A DNA stretch of 64,000 bases from JANOYJ01 sp963792485 (GCA_963792485.1 CAWBWL010000004.1:62001-126000); one strand, 5' to 3'. Counted from the first letter of the stretch, positions 1 to 9,902 are shown. Notes: generated from the letters alone by a model not told the origin. Numbers and translations are program-made.

Positions 1-413
1 AGCGCAAAGCCTTCGCTCGGCGTGATGGACAGCATCCGTTTTGATCCCAGGTCAGGCCAGACAAAGCCTGATTTTGCCAAGCGGAAATGCGGCGCGACAA
101 TCAGGCGGTCAATTTGCGCGTCGGTGTTGTTGGCAAGGGCGAAGACGGCCCAGTCGCCGCTGGTCCGCTCGGGATCGGACTCAACTTCGATGCGCCGCAC
201 AATCCCGTCCGGCCCGGGCGCTGTCGAAACCGTCAGCTTCTCGCCCTGGTTGGAATACATTTCCACCGCGCGTGTGAGGTCCAGCGCCGTGTCTTCCTTG
301 GTGATTTTGATCGGTTCAACCGCCGATGCGATGAGGGTCAGCAAGAGCCAAGCACAAGCGAGCGCGAGCACGCGCTGCGCTGTCTGCAAGGGCTGTTTCC
401 CAAAAAACCTCAA
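1..413 (-). CDS. N-terminus of a membrane sensor protein (EAL/GGDEF-type), partial
   Basis: The gene runs off the left edge; 137 residues are visible. They begin with a signal-peptide-like segment (basic start, then a leucine/alanine-rich core up to about residue 32), followed by a soluble region containing EPIKITKEDTALDLT and ITPSEGFAL. From memory this matches the periplasmic N-terminus of a Hyphomicrobiales family of GGDEF/EAL cyclic-di-GMP proteins, but the catalytic domains lie outside the window, so function is inferred. The start is a TTG at 413: its last two bases overlap the stop of the upstream acetyltransferase (TTGA), and a GGAG sits just upstream. No in-frame ATG fits the leader. 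Translational coupling to the acetyltransferase is likely. Confidence 0.6.
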   Translation of the reverse strand, partial: MRFFGKQPLQTAQRVLALACAWLLLTLIASAVEPIKITKEDTALDLTRAVEMYSNQGEKLTVSTAPGPDGIVRRIEVESDPERTSGDWAVFALANNTDAQIDRLIVAPHFRLAKSGFVWPDLGSKRMLSITPSEGFA

Positions 414-1012
414 ACTCCACTCACCTTCGCACCCGCTTTCGTCGAGGCTGCATCGAAACACGAAAACAGCAGATGGTCGCGCCAGCGTCCGTTGATTTTC
501 AGATAGGATCTCAAATGACCTTCAAGTTCAAATCCGGCATTTTTCAGCAGCCGGACCGAGCGTTCATTGTCAGGGATACAGGCCGCTTCCAAGCGGTGCA
601 ATGCAAGGGTGCCAAATGCGTGATGTTTAATCACACTTACGGCGTCCGACATATAGCCTTTGCCGGCAAAGCGCGCGCCCATCCAATAGCCGATGACGCC
701 ACATTGGGCCACGCCGCGGCGCAAATGACCGAGCGTGATGCCGCCTGCAAGCTGCATTCCGTCTTTCACGAATATGAAGAAGACATATCCAGAGCCGTCG
801 CGCCGCTCCTTCCTGTAGCGCGCGAGCCGTTCCCGATAGGCGCTGCGGTCAAGTTCATCGCGCGCCCACAACGGCTCCCATGGCTCCAGAAAAGCCCGGC
901 TCTCGCGCCGAAGCGCTGCCCATGCGGTGTAATCGCGCGCCACTGGCGGACGCAATATTACGCGCTCGCCTTCAAGCAGCGGCTCTGGCTTGGGGAAGAG
1001 TGAGAACGCCAT
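410..1012 (-). CDS. GNAT-family N-acetyltransferase, RimJ/RimL type
   Basis: A 200-residue acetyltransferase expected to move an acetyl group from acetyl-CoA to a protein N-terminus or a small amine. Residues 12-30 carry the GERVILRPP strand typical of RimJ-like enzymes. The pyrophosphate-binding loop is around ARFAGKGYMSDA (113-124), and the C-terminal NERSVRLLKNAGF segment (149-161) is the usual GNAT motif B. The frame is open up to 1246, but the family starts with a short leader before the GERV strand, so ATG 1012 is chosen; ATG 1114 is an alternative that adds 34 unrelated residues. It lies downstream of the M16 peptidase and overlaps the next gene by four bases. The substrate cannot be told from sequence. 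Confidence 0.85.
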   Translation of the reverse strand: MAFSLFPKPEPLLEGERVILRPPVARDYTAWAALRRESRAFLEPWEPLWARDELDRSAYRERLARYRKERRDGSGYVFFIFVKDGMQLAGGITLGHLRRGVAQCGVIGYWMGARFAGKGYMSDAVSVIKHHAFGTLALHRLEAACIPDNERSVRLLKNAGFELEGHLRSYLKINGRWRDHLLFSCFDAASTKAGAKVSGV

Positions 1013-1194
1013 GGCTTGCGCTGCCAGTGCGGTTAGAACAGGATGATTTTGGATGGGAGCGATTGAAGCGGAGGGATCTTGTGACAAGGCCAGGGAGAGT
1101 TCCGAGAGACGCATTGAAATGCGTCCGAGGGACTTTTCGCCGGCCATGGCGCAAACGCACCTGCTGCAATGATTCCAGCCAAAAACATCCTGTT

Positions 1195-2490
1195 CTAGAC
1201 CGCTATCTTTTGCGGCACGGGCGCGCGCTCTGATAGGGCTGCGCAAATATCCTCATAGCTCATGAGCTTCGAGACCGGGCCGATGGCGGCAATTGTGGGA
1301 ACTGTGTCAATGAACAACCGCCGCGCCAAATCCTTCAGGCGCTCAACCGTGATCTTTGAAAGCCGGTCCATCAGTTCGTCGGTTGTCACTGTGCGTCCGA
1401 ACAGGATCATCTGACGGGCGATCTGGCCGGAACGGCTTGAGGCACTTTCAGCAGACATAAGCAGGCTTGCCCGATATTGCGCCCGCACCCTGTCAACCTC
1501 AGCCTCGGTCAAATCTTCGCTGACGCGGCGCAGTTCCGAAAGAATGAGCGGTACCAGCTTTTCGAGATCGTCCTGACCTGTAGCCGCGTGGACACCGAAC
1601 AGGCCCGTATCGGAAAAACCCCAATGGAACGCATATACCGAATAGCAAAGCCCGCGCTTCTCACGGACCTCCTGGAACAGGCGGGACGACATGCCCCCGC
1701 CCAAAATCATGGATAAAAGCTGCGAGGCGTAAAAATCGCGCACATGATAGGCCCGGCCCTCGAAGCCGATCAGAAACTGAGCATCCATCAGATCGCGGTG
1801 CTCGCGATAGTCGCCGCCGACATAATGCGCAGGCTCGGGCAATTTGCCGTCCGAGCGCGCGCGAAAGCTGCCAAGGCGCTTGTTGACCTCCGCGACCAAT
1901 TCCGCATGCAGCACGCCGCCGGCTGCCGAAACCACCATGCGGTCGGCGCTGTAATGCCGGTTGATAAACCCGTGCAGCTGCTTGCTTGTGAATCCCTGCA
2001 CCGTCTCCGGCGTTCCCAAAATGGGCCGGCCAATCGTCTGGTTGCGGAACGCCGTTTCGGTGAAACGGTCAAACACCACATCATCGGGCGTGTCGTGCGC
2101 CGCGCCGATTTCCTGCAAGACCACATGCTGCTCGCGTTTCAGCTCGGCATTGTCGATCGAAGAATCGGTCAGGATATCCGAGAGGATATCCACAGCCAGC
2201 GGCAAGTCGCCCTTCAGGACGCGCGCGAAATAGGAGGTGGATTCAACGCTGGTCGCGGCATTTATCTCGCCGCCGACATTCTCGATATCGACCGCAATGT
2301 CCCAAGCACTGCGTTTGCTGGTGCCTTTGAAGGCCATATGCTCCAGGAGATGCGCAATGCCGTGCTCTTCATCCGTTTCGCTGCGCGCGCCGGATTTCAC
2401 CCAGATGCCAAGCGCCACCGAGTCGATGTGCGGGATATGTTCGCTGACCACGGTGAGCCCGTTCTCCAGGCGACTGACTTCAACAGCCAT
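1195..2490 (-). CDS. M16-family zinc metallopeptidase (processing-peptidase-like)
   Basis: A 431-residue protein of the pitrilysin/mitochondrial processing peptidase family. The inverted zinc motif HLLEH is at residues 47-51, and the third ligand E127 (in VVLQEIGA) lies at the usual distance, so it should be an active zinc peptidase. The glycine-rich GGGMSSRLFQEVREKRGL segment, typical of the second half of the family, is also present. There is no signal peptide, so it is probably cytoplasmic. It follows thrC by 12 bases on the same strand, a neighbourhood conserved in Hyphomicrobiales, and is probably co-transcribed with it. The biological substrate is not known; proposed roles in family members are peptide clearance and leader processing. 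Confidence 0.93.
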   Translation of the reverse strand: MAVEVSRLENGLTVVSEHIPHIDSVALGIWVKSGARSETDEEHGIAHLLEHMAFKGTSKRSAWDIAVDIENVGGEINAATSVESTSYFARVLKGDLPLAVDILSDILTDSSIDNAELKREQHVVLQEIGAAHDTPDDVVFDRFTETAFRNQTIGRPILGTPETVQGFTSKQLHGFINRHYSADRMVVSAAGGVLHAELVAEVNKRLGSFRARSDGKLPEPAHYVGGDYREHRDLMDAQFLIGFEGRAYHVRDFYASQLLSMILGGGMSSRLFQEVREKRGLCYSVYAFHWGFSDTGLFGVHAATGQDDLEKLVPLILSELRRVSEDLTEAEVDRVRAQYRASLLMSAESASSRSGQIARQMILFGRTVTTDELMDRLSKITVERLKDLARRLFIDTVPTIAAIGPVSKLMSYEDICAALSERAPVPQKIAV

Positions 2491-2502
2491 TCGGACTCTC
2501 CC

Positions 2503-3897
2503 TCAAGCGCGCGCTCTTGTGTGGCGGCTTATGTATTGTTGAACCTGTTTTATGTCAGAGGACAGGCGCGTCAAGCGCTCATTTCGCTGCATCAAATCAG
2601 CCAGATGGGCCGGCAAGGCCGGGGTCACCCCGCTTGCAGCCTTTACGGCGTCCGGAAATTTGGCGGGATGCGCCGTTGACAACACAACCATGGGTGATGA
2701 CGATCCAGTTTCGCGAGCGACCTTGAAGCCAACCGCCGTGTGCGGGTCGATCAAGTAACCGTCAGCCTCCAGCATTGAGCGGATCAAGGCTGCTGTTTCA
2801 TCAACAGTGGAACGCCCTGCTGCAAACTTGGACTGCATGTAGTGCAATGCGGCGTTTGGTACCGAGAAAGCCCCCGACTGCCTGAGACTTCCCATCAGGC
2901 GGCGGACCTCGCCGGCGTCCCGGTTCAAGGCTTCAAACAGCAGCCGCTCGAAATTGGACGATATCTGGATGTCCATGGACGGAGAGGTCGTTGCCGATAC
3001 GCCTTGCATTTCATAACGGCCGGTCGCCAAAGTGCGCGCCAGAATGTCATTGTCATTGGTCGCAATGACCAGCTTTTCAACAGGCAGCCCCATGCGCGAA
3101 GCCGCATAACCCGCCAAAATGTCACCGAAATTGCCGGTCGGCACGCAGAAAGACACCGGGCGATCGGGCGCGCCGAGGGAAAGAGCGGCGGAGAAATAGT
3201 AGACGATCTGGGCCATGATCCGGCCCCAATTGATCGAATTCACGCCTGACAGCCTGTGCGAATCGCGGAAAGCGAGATCGTTGAACATTGCCTTCACAAG
3301 GTCCTGGCAGTCGTCAAAATTGCCATCGATGGACAGCGCATGCACATTGCCCGCGGTCGACGTGGTCATTTGGCGCTGCTGCACCGGCGAAACCTTGCCA
3401 TGTGGAAACAGGATGAAAATGTCTGTGCGGTCGCGCCCGGCGAATGCCTCAACTGCTGCACCGCCCGTATCCCCGGATGTCGCTCCAACAATCGTCGCCC
3501 GCTCGCCGCGCTCAGCCAATACATGGTCCATCAACCGCGCGAGCAGCTGCATCGCCACATCCTTGAATGCGAGCGTCGGGCCATGGAACAGCTCCAGCGA
3601 AAACTCGCTCGGCCGTGTCTGCACGAGCGGGCACACCGCCTCATGCCGGAAGCTGTCATAGGATTGGCGGACCATGCGATCGAAGTCTGCGGTCTTGATC
3701 TCACCGCCCAGAAACGGCGTCAGCACTTCGACGGCCAAGTCGGCGTATGACTTGCCACGCATAGCCCGAATGGCCTCAGGCGAAAACTGCGGCCAGGTTT
3801 GCGGCATATAAAGTCCGCCATCGCGCGCAAGCCCGGCCAGCAACGTATCGCAAAAGCCGAGGGTTGGCGCTTGGCCGCGTGTCGAAATATAGCGCAT
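2503..3897 (-). CDS. thrC: Threonine synthase
   Basis: Catalyses the last step of threonine synthesis, O-phosphohomoserine to threonine, with pyridoxal phosphate. The 464-residue product has the N-terminal MRYISTRG start typical of proteobacterial ThrC, the PLP lysine K112 in GPTLAFKDVAMQ, the phosphate loop around GATSGDTGGAA and the NSINWGRI segment. The open frame begins seven codons earlier at 3918, but ATG 3897 matches the family start. The partner thrB lies nearby at 5252-6217, also on the minus strand but separated by rnhA and an oppositely oriented lipoprotein. It heads the run thrC-M16 peptidase-GNAT-sensor protein. Confidence 0.95.
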   Translation of the reverse strand: MRYISTRGQAPTLGFCDTLLAGLARDGGLYMPQTWPQFSPEAIRAMRGKSYADLAVEVLTPFLGGEIKTADFDRMVRQSYDSFRHEAVCPLVQTRPSEFSLELFHGPTLAFKDVAMQLLARLMDHVLAERGERATIVGATSGDTGGAAVEAFAGRDRTDIFILFPHGKVSPVQQRQMTTSTAGNVHALSIDGNFDDCQDLVKAMFNDLAFRDSHRLSGVNSINWGRIMAQIVYYFSAALSLGAPDRPVSFCVPTGNFGDILAGYAASRMGLPVEKLVIATNDNDILARTLATGRYEMQGVSATTSPSMDIQISSNFERLLFEALNRDAGEVRRLMGSLRQSGAFSVPNAALHYMQSKFAAGRSTVDETAALIRSMLEADGYLIDPHTAVGFKVARETGSSSPMVVLSTAHPAKFPDAVKAASGVTPALPAHLADLMQRNERLTRLSSDIKQVQQYISRHTRARA

Positions 3898-4192
3898 GGA
3901 TAATGCTCTGCCTTGCAAGGAGGGTGGACACTGAGTGGCTGTTCAAAAATTCATTCCCGTGAGTCATATGGCGCGGCTGTCAAGAACCGGAGCGAAGCGA
4001 ACTTCATGTTCGTGAGCACCGGAAGCGCAGAGAGCCGAGTCAGATGGCCGCGAGAATGCATTATTGGACAGACACTGCGCCATCAATCCTGTGAAAACCC
4101 CTTAAAGACGAAAGAAAATGCGCCTGTCCCAGGTCGTATTTTCGCCGCGGCGCTGCTATAGGGCAAAAATCGGGTTCAAGGAAAGAACTAGT
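3898..4192. other. Divergent intergenic region, no gene seen
   Basis: These 295 bases separate thrC (leftward) from the lipoprotein gene (rightward) and should hold both promoters. Short open frames cross it but none resembles a protein. An imperfect stem-loop is visible around 3986-4024, with the inner arms CGAAC and GTTCG and outer CCGG arms; it may be an intergenic palindromic element. I could not assign promoter boxes with confidence. Confidence 0.4.
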
Positions 4193-4799
4193 ATGCGTTT
4201 GATGTCATTCGGCCGCCATGGCGGAATTCTCGTTTCCCTCGGCCTGGCTCTATCAGCCTGCAACACTAGCAATCCAACCGCGGTTCTCGGCGCTGCCGGC
4301 AAAACCAATACAGATCTCGCCGCTCCCTCGGACACGATCACAGAGTCCGAGCTGCGCGCATTCTGTCCGAATGTCGAATTGCGCGAAGGCACTGCCTTTT
4401 TCACCAAATACGAAAAGGGCGGCGCGCCCACCGATACGACTGAGGCCGACAAGACCAAGGTGATCCATCAGGCTTCACTCGGCGAAGTCACCCGCTCCTG
4501 CACAACCGCCGGCGAGACGCTCACCATGAACTGTCGCCGCATCTGGCCGCTTGGTTCCGGGACCAAAAGCCGTTGCAGGTCAGGTCAACTTGCCTATTCG
4601 TGTGGCGGTCACATCTGGGGATTCTGTTGTCTATTCGGAGTTGACGCAGTTCGCCGTCACCGTCGATCCGGCCAGCGGCGCAGCCACATTTGTGTTCAAC
4701 AAGCCGGACGTCAATCTGCCAAAGCCGACAGACCGGTCCTACCGCGTCTATGTCGGCTTTGACGAAGGCCCGCCGAAACAGACCAAGCCCGCGAGCTGA
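4193..4799 (+). pseudogene. Conserved alphaproteobacterial lipoprotein, frameshifted
   Basis: ATG 4193 is preceded by AAGGAAAG at 4178-4185. The product has a type II signal peptide ending in the lipobox LSAC followed by N, so it should be an outer- or inner-membrane lipoprotein. Mature motifs ELRAFCPNVELREGTAFF and, in the next frame, VPGPKAVAGQVNLPIRVAV match a conserved family of unknown function seen in Rhizobiales. The frame changes near 4531-4532, where removing one base gives a continuous protein of about 201 residues ending at 4799 (NVAASGRLVPGP is restored). Otherwise translation ends early, at 4762, with an unrelated tail. It is either a real pseudogene or an assembly indel; I favour the latter because both halves are clean. 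Confidence 0.7.
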
Positions 4800-4802
4800 T
4801 TG

Positions 4803-5255
4803 CTACCGCTTCTTGAACGGCTCCAATGCCTGACGGGCCAGCTCGTCGCACCGCTCGTTTTCAGGATGGCCGGCGTGACCTTTGATCCAGTGAAAACTGA
4901 CATCATGACGCCCCCGCGCCGCATCCAGCGCCTGCCAGAGTTCAGCGTTTTTGACAGGTTTCTTGTCCGCCGTCCTCCAGCCGTTCTTCTTCCACCCATG
5001 AATCCAGGTCTTGATGCCGTCGCGCACATAAGATGAGTCGGAATAGAGACTTACCGTGCAACGCTCTTTCAAAGCTTCAAGCGCCTTGATCGCCGCTGTC
5101 AGTTCCATCTGGTTGTTGGTGGTCAGCGCCATGCCGCCGGACAGTTCCCGCTCCTTGCCTTTCCAGCGCAAGATCGCGCCCCAGCCTCCGGGCCCCGGAT
5201 TGCCTGAACACGCGCCGTCGGTGAATATCTCGATCTGTTTCGGCTCGCCCTTCAC
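4803..5255 (-). CDS. rnhA: Ribonuclease HI
   Basis: Cytoplasmic endonuclease that cuts the RNA strand of RNA-DNA hybrids. The 150-residue length is normal. Metal-binding carboxylates are D13 (FTDGACSG), E51 ([10 protein letters not shown]), D73 (YSDSSYV) and D137 (ERCDELA), with the basic-protrusion region around [12 protein letters not shown]. The start chosen is GTG 5255, whose last two bases overlap the thrB stop (GTGA), giving the family N-terminus just before the first strand. The longer open frame to 5369 lies inside thrB. The thrB-rnhA pairing is conserved in Rhizobiales, although the functions are unrelated. Confidence 0.95.
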   Translation of the reverse strand: MKGEPKQIEIFTDGACSGNPGPGGWGAILRWKGKERELSGGMALTTNNQMELTAAIKALEALKERCTVSLYSDSSYVRDGIKTWIHGWKKNGWRTADKKPVKNAELWQALDAARGRHDVSFHWIKGHAGHPENERCDELARQALEPFKKR

Positions 5256-6217
5256 GGCGCCAACCCATAATCGGAAGCGTCCCTGACCGACCTGTGGAAG
5301 CGCATCTTGCGCACATATTCGAGCGGATCCTTGCGCACCACCAAAGCGCCCTCCGGCGTGTTCAGCCAATCATACAGCCGGGTGAGCATAAAACGCAGCG
5401 CAGCGCCGCGCGCCAGAAGCGGCAGCGCTTCGGCTTCTTCCTGCGAAAGCTTGCGCCGCGACTGATAACCCGCCAACAGCGCACTGCCCTTGGTCAGATT
5501 GAAGGCAAAATCCTTCTCGAAGCACCAGGCGTTGAGGCACACTGACAGGTCATAAGTCCACAGATCATTGCAGGCGAAATAGAAGTCGATCAGGCCGGAA
5601 AGCCGCTCGCGGAGGAAGAAGACATTGTCCGGAAACAGATCGGCATGGCAAATCCCCGATGGCAATGCGCCCGGCCAGTTTGCCTCAAGGTCAACAAGGT
5701 CCGCCTCAACCTCGCGTGCCAGCCCCGGTTCAACCTCATCCGCACGAGCGCTTGCCATGTCCCAAAGCGGCCGCCAGCCTTTGACCGAGAGCGCATTCTC
5801 GCGCCGCAGCTCAAAACCCTCCCCGGCCAGATGAAGTTCCGCCAGAGCTTCGCCCACCGCCCGGCAATGGGCCACGGTCGGACGGCGCATCCACATGCCT
5901 TCGAGAAATGTGACAATCGCCGCCGGCCGGCCCGCAAGTTCGCCAATTGACGCGCCATTGCGCTGATGAACCGGAAGCGGACAGGAAATGCCGCGCTGCG
6001 CCAGATGGTCCATCAGACCGAGAAAGAACGGCAGATCGCCCGCATTCACCCGCTTCTCATACAGCGTCAGAATGTAGGAGCCGCTTTCGGTGTGCAGCAG
6101 GAAGTTCGAATTCTCGACGCCCTCCGCAATGCCCTTGTAGGACAAGAGCGCGCCGACATTGTAATTGGCGAGAAAATATTCAAGCTCGATCTCGTTAATG
6201 TCCGTGTAAACCGCCAA
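5252..6217 (-). CDS. thrB: Homoserine kinase, APH-fold type (ThrB)
   Basis: Phosphorylates homoserine to O-phosphohomoserine, the substrate of ThrC, using ATP. The 321-residue protein belongs to the aminoglycoside-phosphotransferase-like homoserine kinases of alphaproteobacteria rather than the GHMP kinases. Visible motifs are the nucleotide-loop region [11 protein letters not shown] (34-44), the catalytic loop HADLFPDNV (191-199) with D193 and N198, and the metal-binding LIDFYFA (209-215). It starts three bases after the reconstructed ispH stop and overlaps rnhA by four bases, so ispH-thrB-rnhA is a tight operon. Confidence 0.95.
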   Translation of the reverse strand: MAVYTDINEIELEYFLANYNVGALLSYKGIAEGVENSNFLLHTESGSYILTLYEKRVNAGDLPFFLGLMDHLAQRGISCPLPVHQRNGASIGELAGRPAAIVTFLEGMWMRRPTVAHCRAVGEALAELHLAGEGFELRRENALSVKGWRPLWDMASARADEVEPGLAREVEADLVDLEANWPGALPSGICHADLFPDNVFFLRERLSGLIDFYFACNDLWTYDLSVCLNAWCFEKDFAFNLTKGSALLAGYQSRRKLSQEEAEALPLLARGAALRFMLTRLYDWLNTPEGALVVRKDPLEYVRKMRFHRSVRDASDYGLAP

Positions 6218-6220
6218 GTT

Positions 6221-7227
6221 TCAAACCCCGTTGACAAAGGCCATGTCGGCCCTGGTGAGTTCAATATCCCGCAGCGTGCGCAGAACCGGAAAATTCTCGC
6301 TTTCCTCAACCGTGACCGCAAGTTCCACGCTTACCTGAACCGCGCGCGGAACGCGTCGATGATTTCGTCAACGATGATCTCAGGCGCGGATGCGCCGGCT
6401 GAAAGTGAAACAACTTCCACGCCATGAATGGTCTCCCACGGAATCTCCGAGGCGCGCTGCACCAGCAGCGCGCGCGCCGCCCCCGCCCGTTCGGCGACTT
6501 CGACCAGCCGTTTGGAGTTCGAAGAGTTCGGCGCGCCGACAACAAGGAACAGATCCGTGCCGGACGCGGCCGCCTTCACCGCATCCTGACGGTTGGTTGT
6601 CGCGTAGCAGATGGACTCCGCCGACGGGGCGGCCAGTGCTGGAAACCGCGCTGCCAATGCGGAAATGATGTCAGCCGTGTCATCGACGGACAGGGTGGTC
6701 TGGGTGACGAAACCGAGATTGCCGGGGTCAGCCAGCGTCAACTGCGCGGCCTGCGCAACCGTCTCGACCAGCGTCACTGCACCCTCGGGCAATTGCCCCA
6801 TTGTGCCAATCACCTCCGGGTGCCCCTCATGCCCGACCAGCAGAACGTGACGGCCGCGCTTGTTGTGCAGCATGGCCTGTTTGTGGACCTTGGACACCAG
6901 CGGGCACGTCGCGTCGAGATAATAAAGATTGCGCGCTTCAGCGTCCGCAGGCACTGATTTCGGCACGCCATGAGCCGAGAACACGACCGGGCAATGCCGG
7001 TGCTCGGCAGGAACCTCATCCAGCTCTTCGATAAACACTGCGCCCCGCGCCTGTAATCCCTCGACGACATATCGGTTGTGCACGATCTCATGGCGCACAT
7101 AAACCGGCGCGCCATGCTTCTTCAGCGCCAGCACGACGATCTGGATGGCGCGATCAACGCCGGCGCAGAAGCCACGCGGGCCGCAGAGGCGTATCGTTAA
7201 TGGCGGCTTGGCGGCGGGTTCATTCAT
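6221..7227 (-). pseudogene. ispH: 4-hydroxy-3-methylbut-2-enyl diphosphate reductase (IspH), frameshifted near the 3' end
   Basis: Last enzyme of the MEP isoprenoid pathway, an iron-sulfur reductase converting HMBPP to IPP and DMAPP. Cluster cysteines C21 (GFCAGVDRA), C108 (DATCPLV) and C207 (SICYATTNR) and the HPEVIGT active-site segment are intact. As sequenced, translation stops after 298 residues at 6331 (FRARFR). Adding one base near 6333-6336 restores a tail of about 37 residues ([12 protein letters not shown], then RTLRDIELTRADMAF) ending at 6221, three bases before thrB. The enzyme is normally essential and the pathway's first gene, dxs, is also in this window, so an assembly deletion is more likely than a true loss. 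Confidence 0.85.
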
Positions 7228-7258
7228 GCGCCCGATGTGGCTTTTGGTGCAGAGCCTG

Positions 7259-8002
7259 TCAAGCCGGGCGCGCGCTGCCGCTTCGCTTGAATGTCATCAC
7301 GCCCCACACGCCCGCCAGCGCCGCGGCGAGGCCATACCAGGTGATCGCATATTGCAGATGATTGTTTGGCAGGCTGATGATTGTCGTCCGGGTCACCGGC
7401 AGCGCGCCAGGCTTCTGCTTCGTCCAGTCATCGACGAAGAACGGCAAAATGCCGTCCGGCGAAACACCGGCATTCTTGGCCATGGACCGCAAATCTTTCC
7501 AGTACCAGACGTTCTTCGCAGGATCATTCTCGGGCGTTACCGATGATGGTTTTGCCGCGAGCGCGTTGCGGGCGAGTCCGGTCACACTGACGACGACACT
7601 CGAGCCCGTCTCGGGTCGCTTGGCCGGGTCGCGCAGATCATAGGGAACGAAGCCGCGATTGAGCATCACCACACGCTGATCAGAGAGTTGCAGCGGCGCA
7701 TAGATGTTCCAGCCGCTCTCGCCTTCATGCGTGGAGAGGAAGTACTGCTCGCCGCCGGATGACAGCGTGCCCGCAAGCGCGATCGGGACATAATCCACAT
7801 CACCCGTTTCGGCGAAGCGTTTCTCGACTTCTGCAAGCGGCAACGGCGCACCCTTGATCCTTGATTCAATCGAAGCAATCAGCCCTTCCTTCCAGGCAAG
7901 GCGCTGCACCTGCCAAGTACCGAGCGCCAGAAGCGCGGCACATCCCGCCAGCGAAGCTAGGTGAAAAAGCCATTTGGGCCGCGATCTGGCGGGCGCGTTC
8001 AT
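7259..8002 (-). CDS. SURF1-family cytochrome oxidase assembly protein
   Basis: Inner-membrane factor needed for full assembly of the aa3 oxidase, thought to help insert or deliver heme a to subunit I. The 247-residue product has one N-terminal transmembrane segment (about 13-28, [17 protein letters not shown]) and another at the C-terminus (about 220-238), with the [12 protein letters not shown] helix and the LNRGFVP motif of the family between them. ATG 8002 overlaps the DUF983 stop as ATGA. It sits downstream of ctaE and DUF983, the standard alphaproteobacterial order, followed 31 bases later by ispH. Confidence 0.92.
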   Translation of the reverse strand: MNAPARSRPKWLFHLASLAGCAALLALGTWQVQRLAWKEGLIASIESRIKGAPLPLAEVEKRFAETGDVDYVPIALAGTLSSGGEQYFLSTHEGESGWNIYAPLQLSDQRVVMLNRGFVPYDLRDPAKRPETGSSVVVSVTGLARNALAAKPSSVTPENDPAKNVWYWKDLRSMAKNAGVSPDGILPFFVDDWTKQKPGALPVTRTTIISLPNNHLQYAITWYGLAAALAGVWGVMTFKRSGSARPA

Positions 8003-8388
8003 GGCCGCCTGTCGATCACGCCGGGCGCCGCCTTGTTGCGATATTGCAGGGCTATCAGAATGCCCTTCACCCAGCGCAGCGCAAACAGCGAAAGAAAGAT
8101 CGCCAGCGGAATCCAGATGATGAAATGCAGCCAGAGCGGCGGCGCGTAGGCGACATCCGCCCAAAGCGCGAGACCCACGACGAGAAAGCCGATCAGCAGA
8201 ATGACAAACGGAACCGGTCCGTCTCCTGAATCGGCGAACGAATAATCAAGTCCGCAGTTCGAGCAGGCTTTCGCTGTCGCAATGTAACCGTTGAACAGAC
8301 GCCCTGTCCCGCAGCGCGGGCAGCGCGCTTTCAAACCCGCCGAGATCGGATCAACCGGCGGATAATGGGCCTTGTCGTTGTCGCTCAT
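7999..8388 (-). CDS. DUF983 small membrane protein with zinc ribbon
   Basis: A 129-residue protein with four cysteines arranged as a zinc ribbon, C23/C26 (CPRCGTG) and C42/C45 (CSNCG), followed by two transmembrane segments (about 60-78 and 84-104). The family is found almost always beside cytochrome oxidase genes, and its role in oxidase biogenesis is presumed but not defined. ATG 8388 overlaps the L,D-transpeptidase stop (ATGA) and its own stop overlaps the SURF1 start, so the three genes are translationally linked. Confidence 0.9.
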   Translation of the reverse strand: MSDNDKAHYPPVDPISAGLKARCPRCGTGRLFNGYIATAKACSNCGLDYSFADSGDGPVPFVILLIGFLVVGLALWADVAYAPPLWLHFIIWIPLAIFLSLFALRWVKGILIALQYRNKAAPGVIDRRP

Positions 8389-8907
8389 GGCGTGATCTCA
8401 ATCGGCGTGCCGTCCGGAACCGCTTTCCATATCTCGTCCATGTCGGCGTTCGTGACGGCAATGCAGCCAAAGGTCCAGTCCGACTGCTGCAGCAGGAGCG
8501 AAGCCGGCATAGCATAGCCGTTCGGCTGGCCATGGATCATGATATCGCCGCCCGGCGGCACGCCTGCGGCTTTGGCCGCCGCTTTGTCGTCCTTGTCGGG
8601 ATAAGAAATGTGCAGTGACAGATGATATCCGCTGTTCGGATTACGCCAGTCTATCGCATAGCGTCCTTCCGGCGTGCGCATGTCGCCTTCGCTGCTCCTT
8701 GTCGCCAACCGGGCTGCGGCCGAGCGCGATATTGTAGGTCGCAATCACCCTGTCCTTGCGCAGCAGCTCCAGCCGCCGCTCAGACTTGTCGACCCGGACA
8801 AAATCAGCCTTGCCGATATCGGCCTTGCGATCATCCATTGGCGGAACGCTTGGCCAGGGAATAAATGGAAACAAGAGGCCGAGCACCAAGAACGATCTGA
8901 TTTTCAA
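8385..8907 (-). pseudogene. L,D-transpeptidase (YkuD-like), frameshifted
   Basis: Periplasmic enzyme type that makes 3-3 cross-links in peptidoglycan or anchors proteins. The N-terminal half has a signal peptide (MKIRSFLVLGLLFPFIP) and the strand VDKSERRLELLRKDRV. The C-terminal half, one frame over, has EGDMRTPEGRYAID, the HGQPNG turn and the catalytic cysteine in WTFGCIAVTN. The halves join if one base is removed near 8691, giving about 173 residues and restoring the expected GDKEQEGDMRTPEG junction. Without that change both halves are useless. It lies between ctaE and DUF983 and overlaps the latter by four bases. Confidence 0.8.
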
Positions 8908-8916
8908 ATTTCACCC

Positions 8917-8944
8917 AAAAGAAAAAGGCGGGATTAATCCCACC
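8917..8944 (-). terminator. Intrinsic terminator downstream of ctaE
   Basis: Read on the minus strand, GGTGGG-ATTAAT-CCCGCC forms a six-pair stem (one U-G pair) followed directly by TTTTTCTTTT. It lies 31 bases after the ctaE stop and just before the L,D-transpeptidase start, so it should end most oxidase-operon transcripts and lower expression of the assembly genes downstream. Confidence 0.7.
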
Positions 8945-8975
8945 TCTTCTTGTCTTCAAACGCGGCAAATCAATG

Positions 8976-9860
8976 TCAGCCGCCATGCGCGATCGGCGCG
9001 CCCCATGAGGCCCAGATGTAGACGCAGGCGAACAGGAACAGCCAGACCACGTCCACGAAGTGCCAGTACCAGGCTGCCGCCTCAAAGCCGAAATGCTGCT
9101 GCGGCGTGAAATGGCCCTTCAGCGCCCGGAACAGGCACACCGCGAGGAAGATCGTGCCGATCAATACGTGGAAGCCGTGAAAGCCCGTCGCCATGAAGAA
9201 CGTCGCGCCATAGAGCGAGTCTTTGAAGGCAAATGGCGCATGGGCGTATTCATACGCCTGCACGGCAGAGAATATGACGCCGAGACCGACGGTGAGGATC
9301 AGGCCGTTTATCAGTCCCTTGCGGTCGCCATGCAGCAGCGCGTGATGCGCCCATGTCACCGTCGTTCCTGACAAAAGCAGGATGATGGTGTTGTAAAGCG
9401 GCAGATGCAGCGGGTCGAGCACTTCAATGCCCTTGGGCGGCCAGACGCCGCCCGTATAGGCGACGCGGCTCGCCTGGATCGCTTCACCCGAATAGAGGCT
9501 CGCGTCAAAAAACGCCCAGAACCACGCCACAAAGAACATCACTTCCGAAGCGATGAACATGATCATGCCATAGCGCAGATGGATCGAAACCACCTTGGTA
9601 TGATGCCCTTCATGCGCTTCCTTGATCGTGTCCGACCACCAGGCAAACATTGTGTAGAGCACAATGGCAAAGCCGATAAAGAACAGCCATGGATTGGCAA
9701 GGTTGAGGCCAAACAGATGCAGCGCGCCGCCCTTGAGCATCTGCATCCAGGCAACGCCGCCGATTGCCATGATCAGCGCGCCAACAGCGCCAAGGAAGGG
9801 CCATGGGCTCGGATCGATAATGTGATAGTCATGCTGTGGTTTGGCGTGTGTATCGGCCAT
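8976..9860 (-). CDS. ctaE: Cytochrome c oxidase subunit III
   Basis: Structural subunit of the aa3-type terminal oxidase in the inner membrane. The 294-residue length and seven hydrophobic segments are as expected. Family landmarks include [20 protein letters not shown] at the start, [15 protein letters not shown] in the third helix region, [11 protein letters not shown], and the C-terminal [12 protein letters not shown]. It is the last structural gene of the operon, 42 bases after ctaG, and is followed by a clear terminator. Confidence 0.97.
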   Translation of the reverse strand: MADTHAKPQHDYHIIDPSPWPFLGAVGALIMAIGGVAWMQMLKGGALHLFGLNLANPWLFFIGFAIVLYTMFAWWSDTIKEAHEGHHTKVVSIHLRYGMIMFIASEVMFFVAWFWAFFDASLYSGEAIQASRVAYTGGVWPPKGIEVLDPLHLPLYNTIILLLSGTTVTWAHHALLHGDRKGLINGLILTVGLGVIFSAVQAYEYAHAPFAFKDSLYGATFFMATGFHGFHVLIGTIFLAVCLFRALKGHFTPQQHFGFEAAAWYWHFVDVVWLFLFACVYIWASWGAPIAHGG

Positions 9861-9902
9861 CTATTTCCCCGGTCAGTTTCGTGCGCGGTTTCTCTTTATG
9901 CG

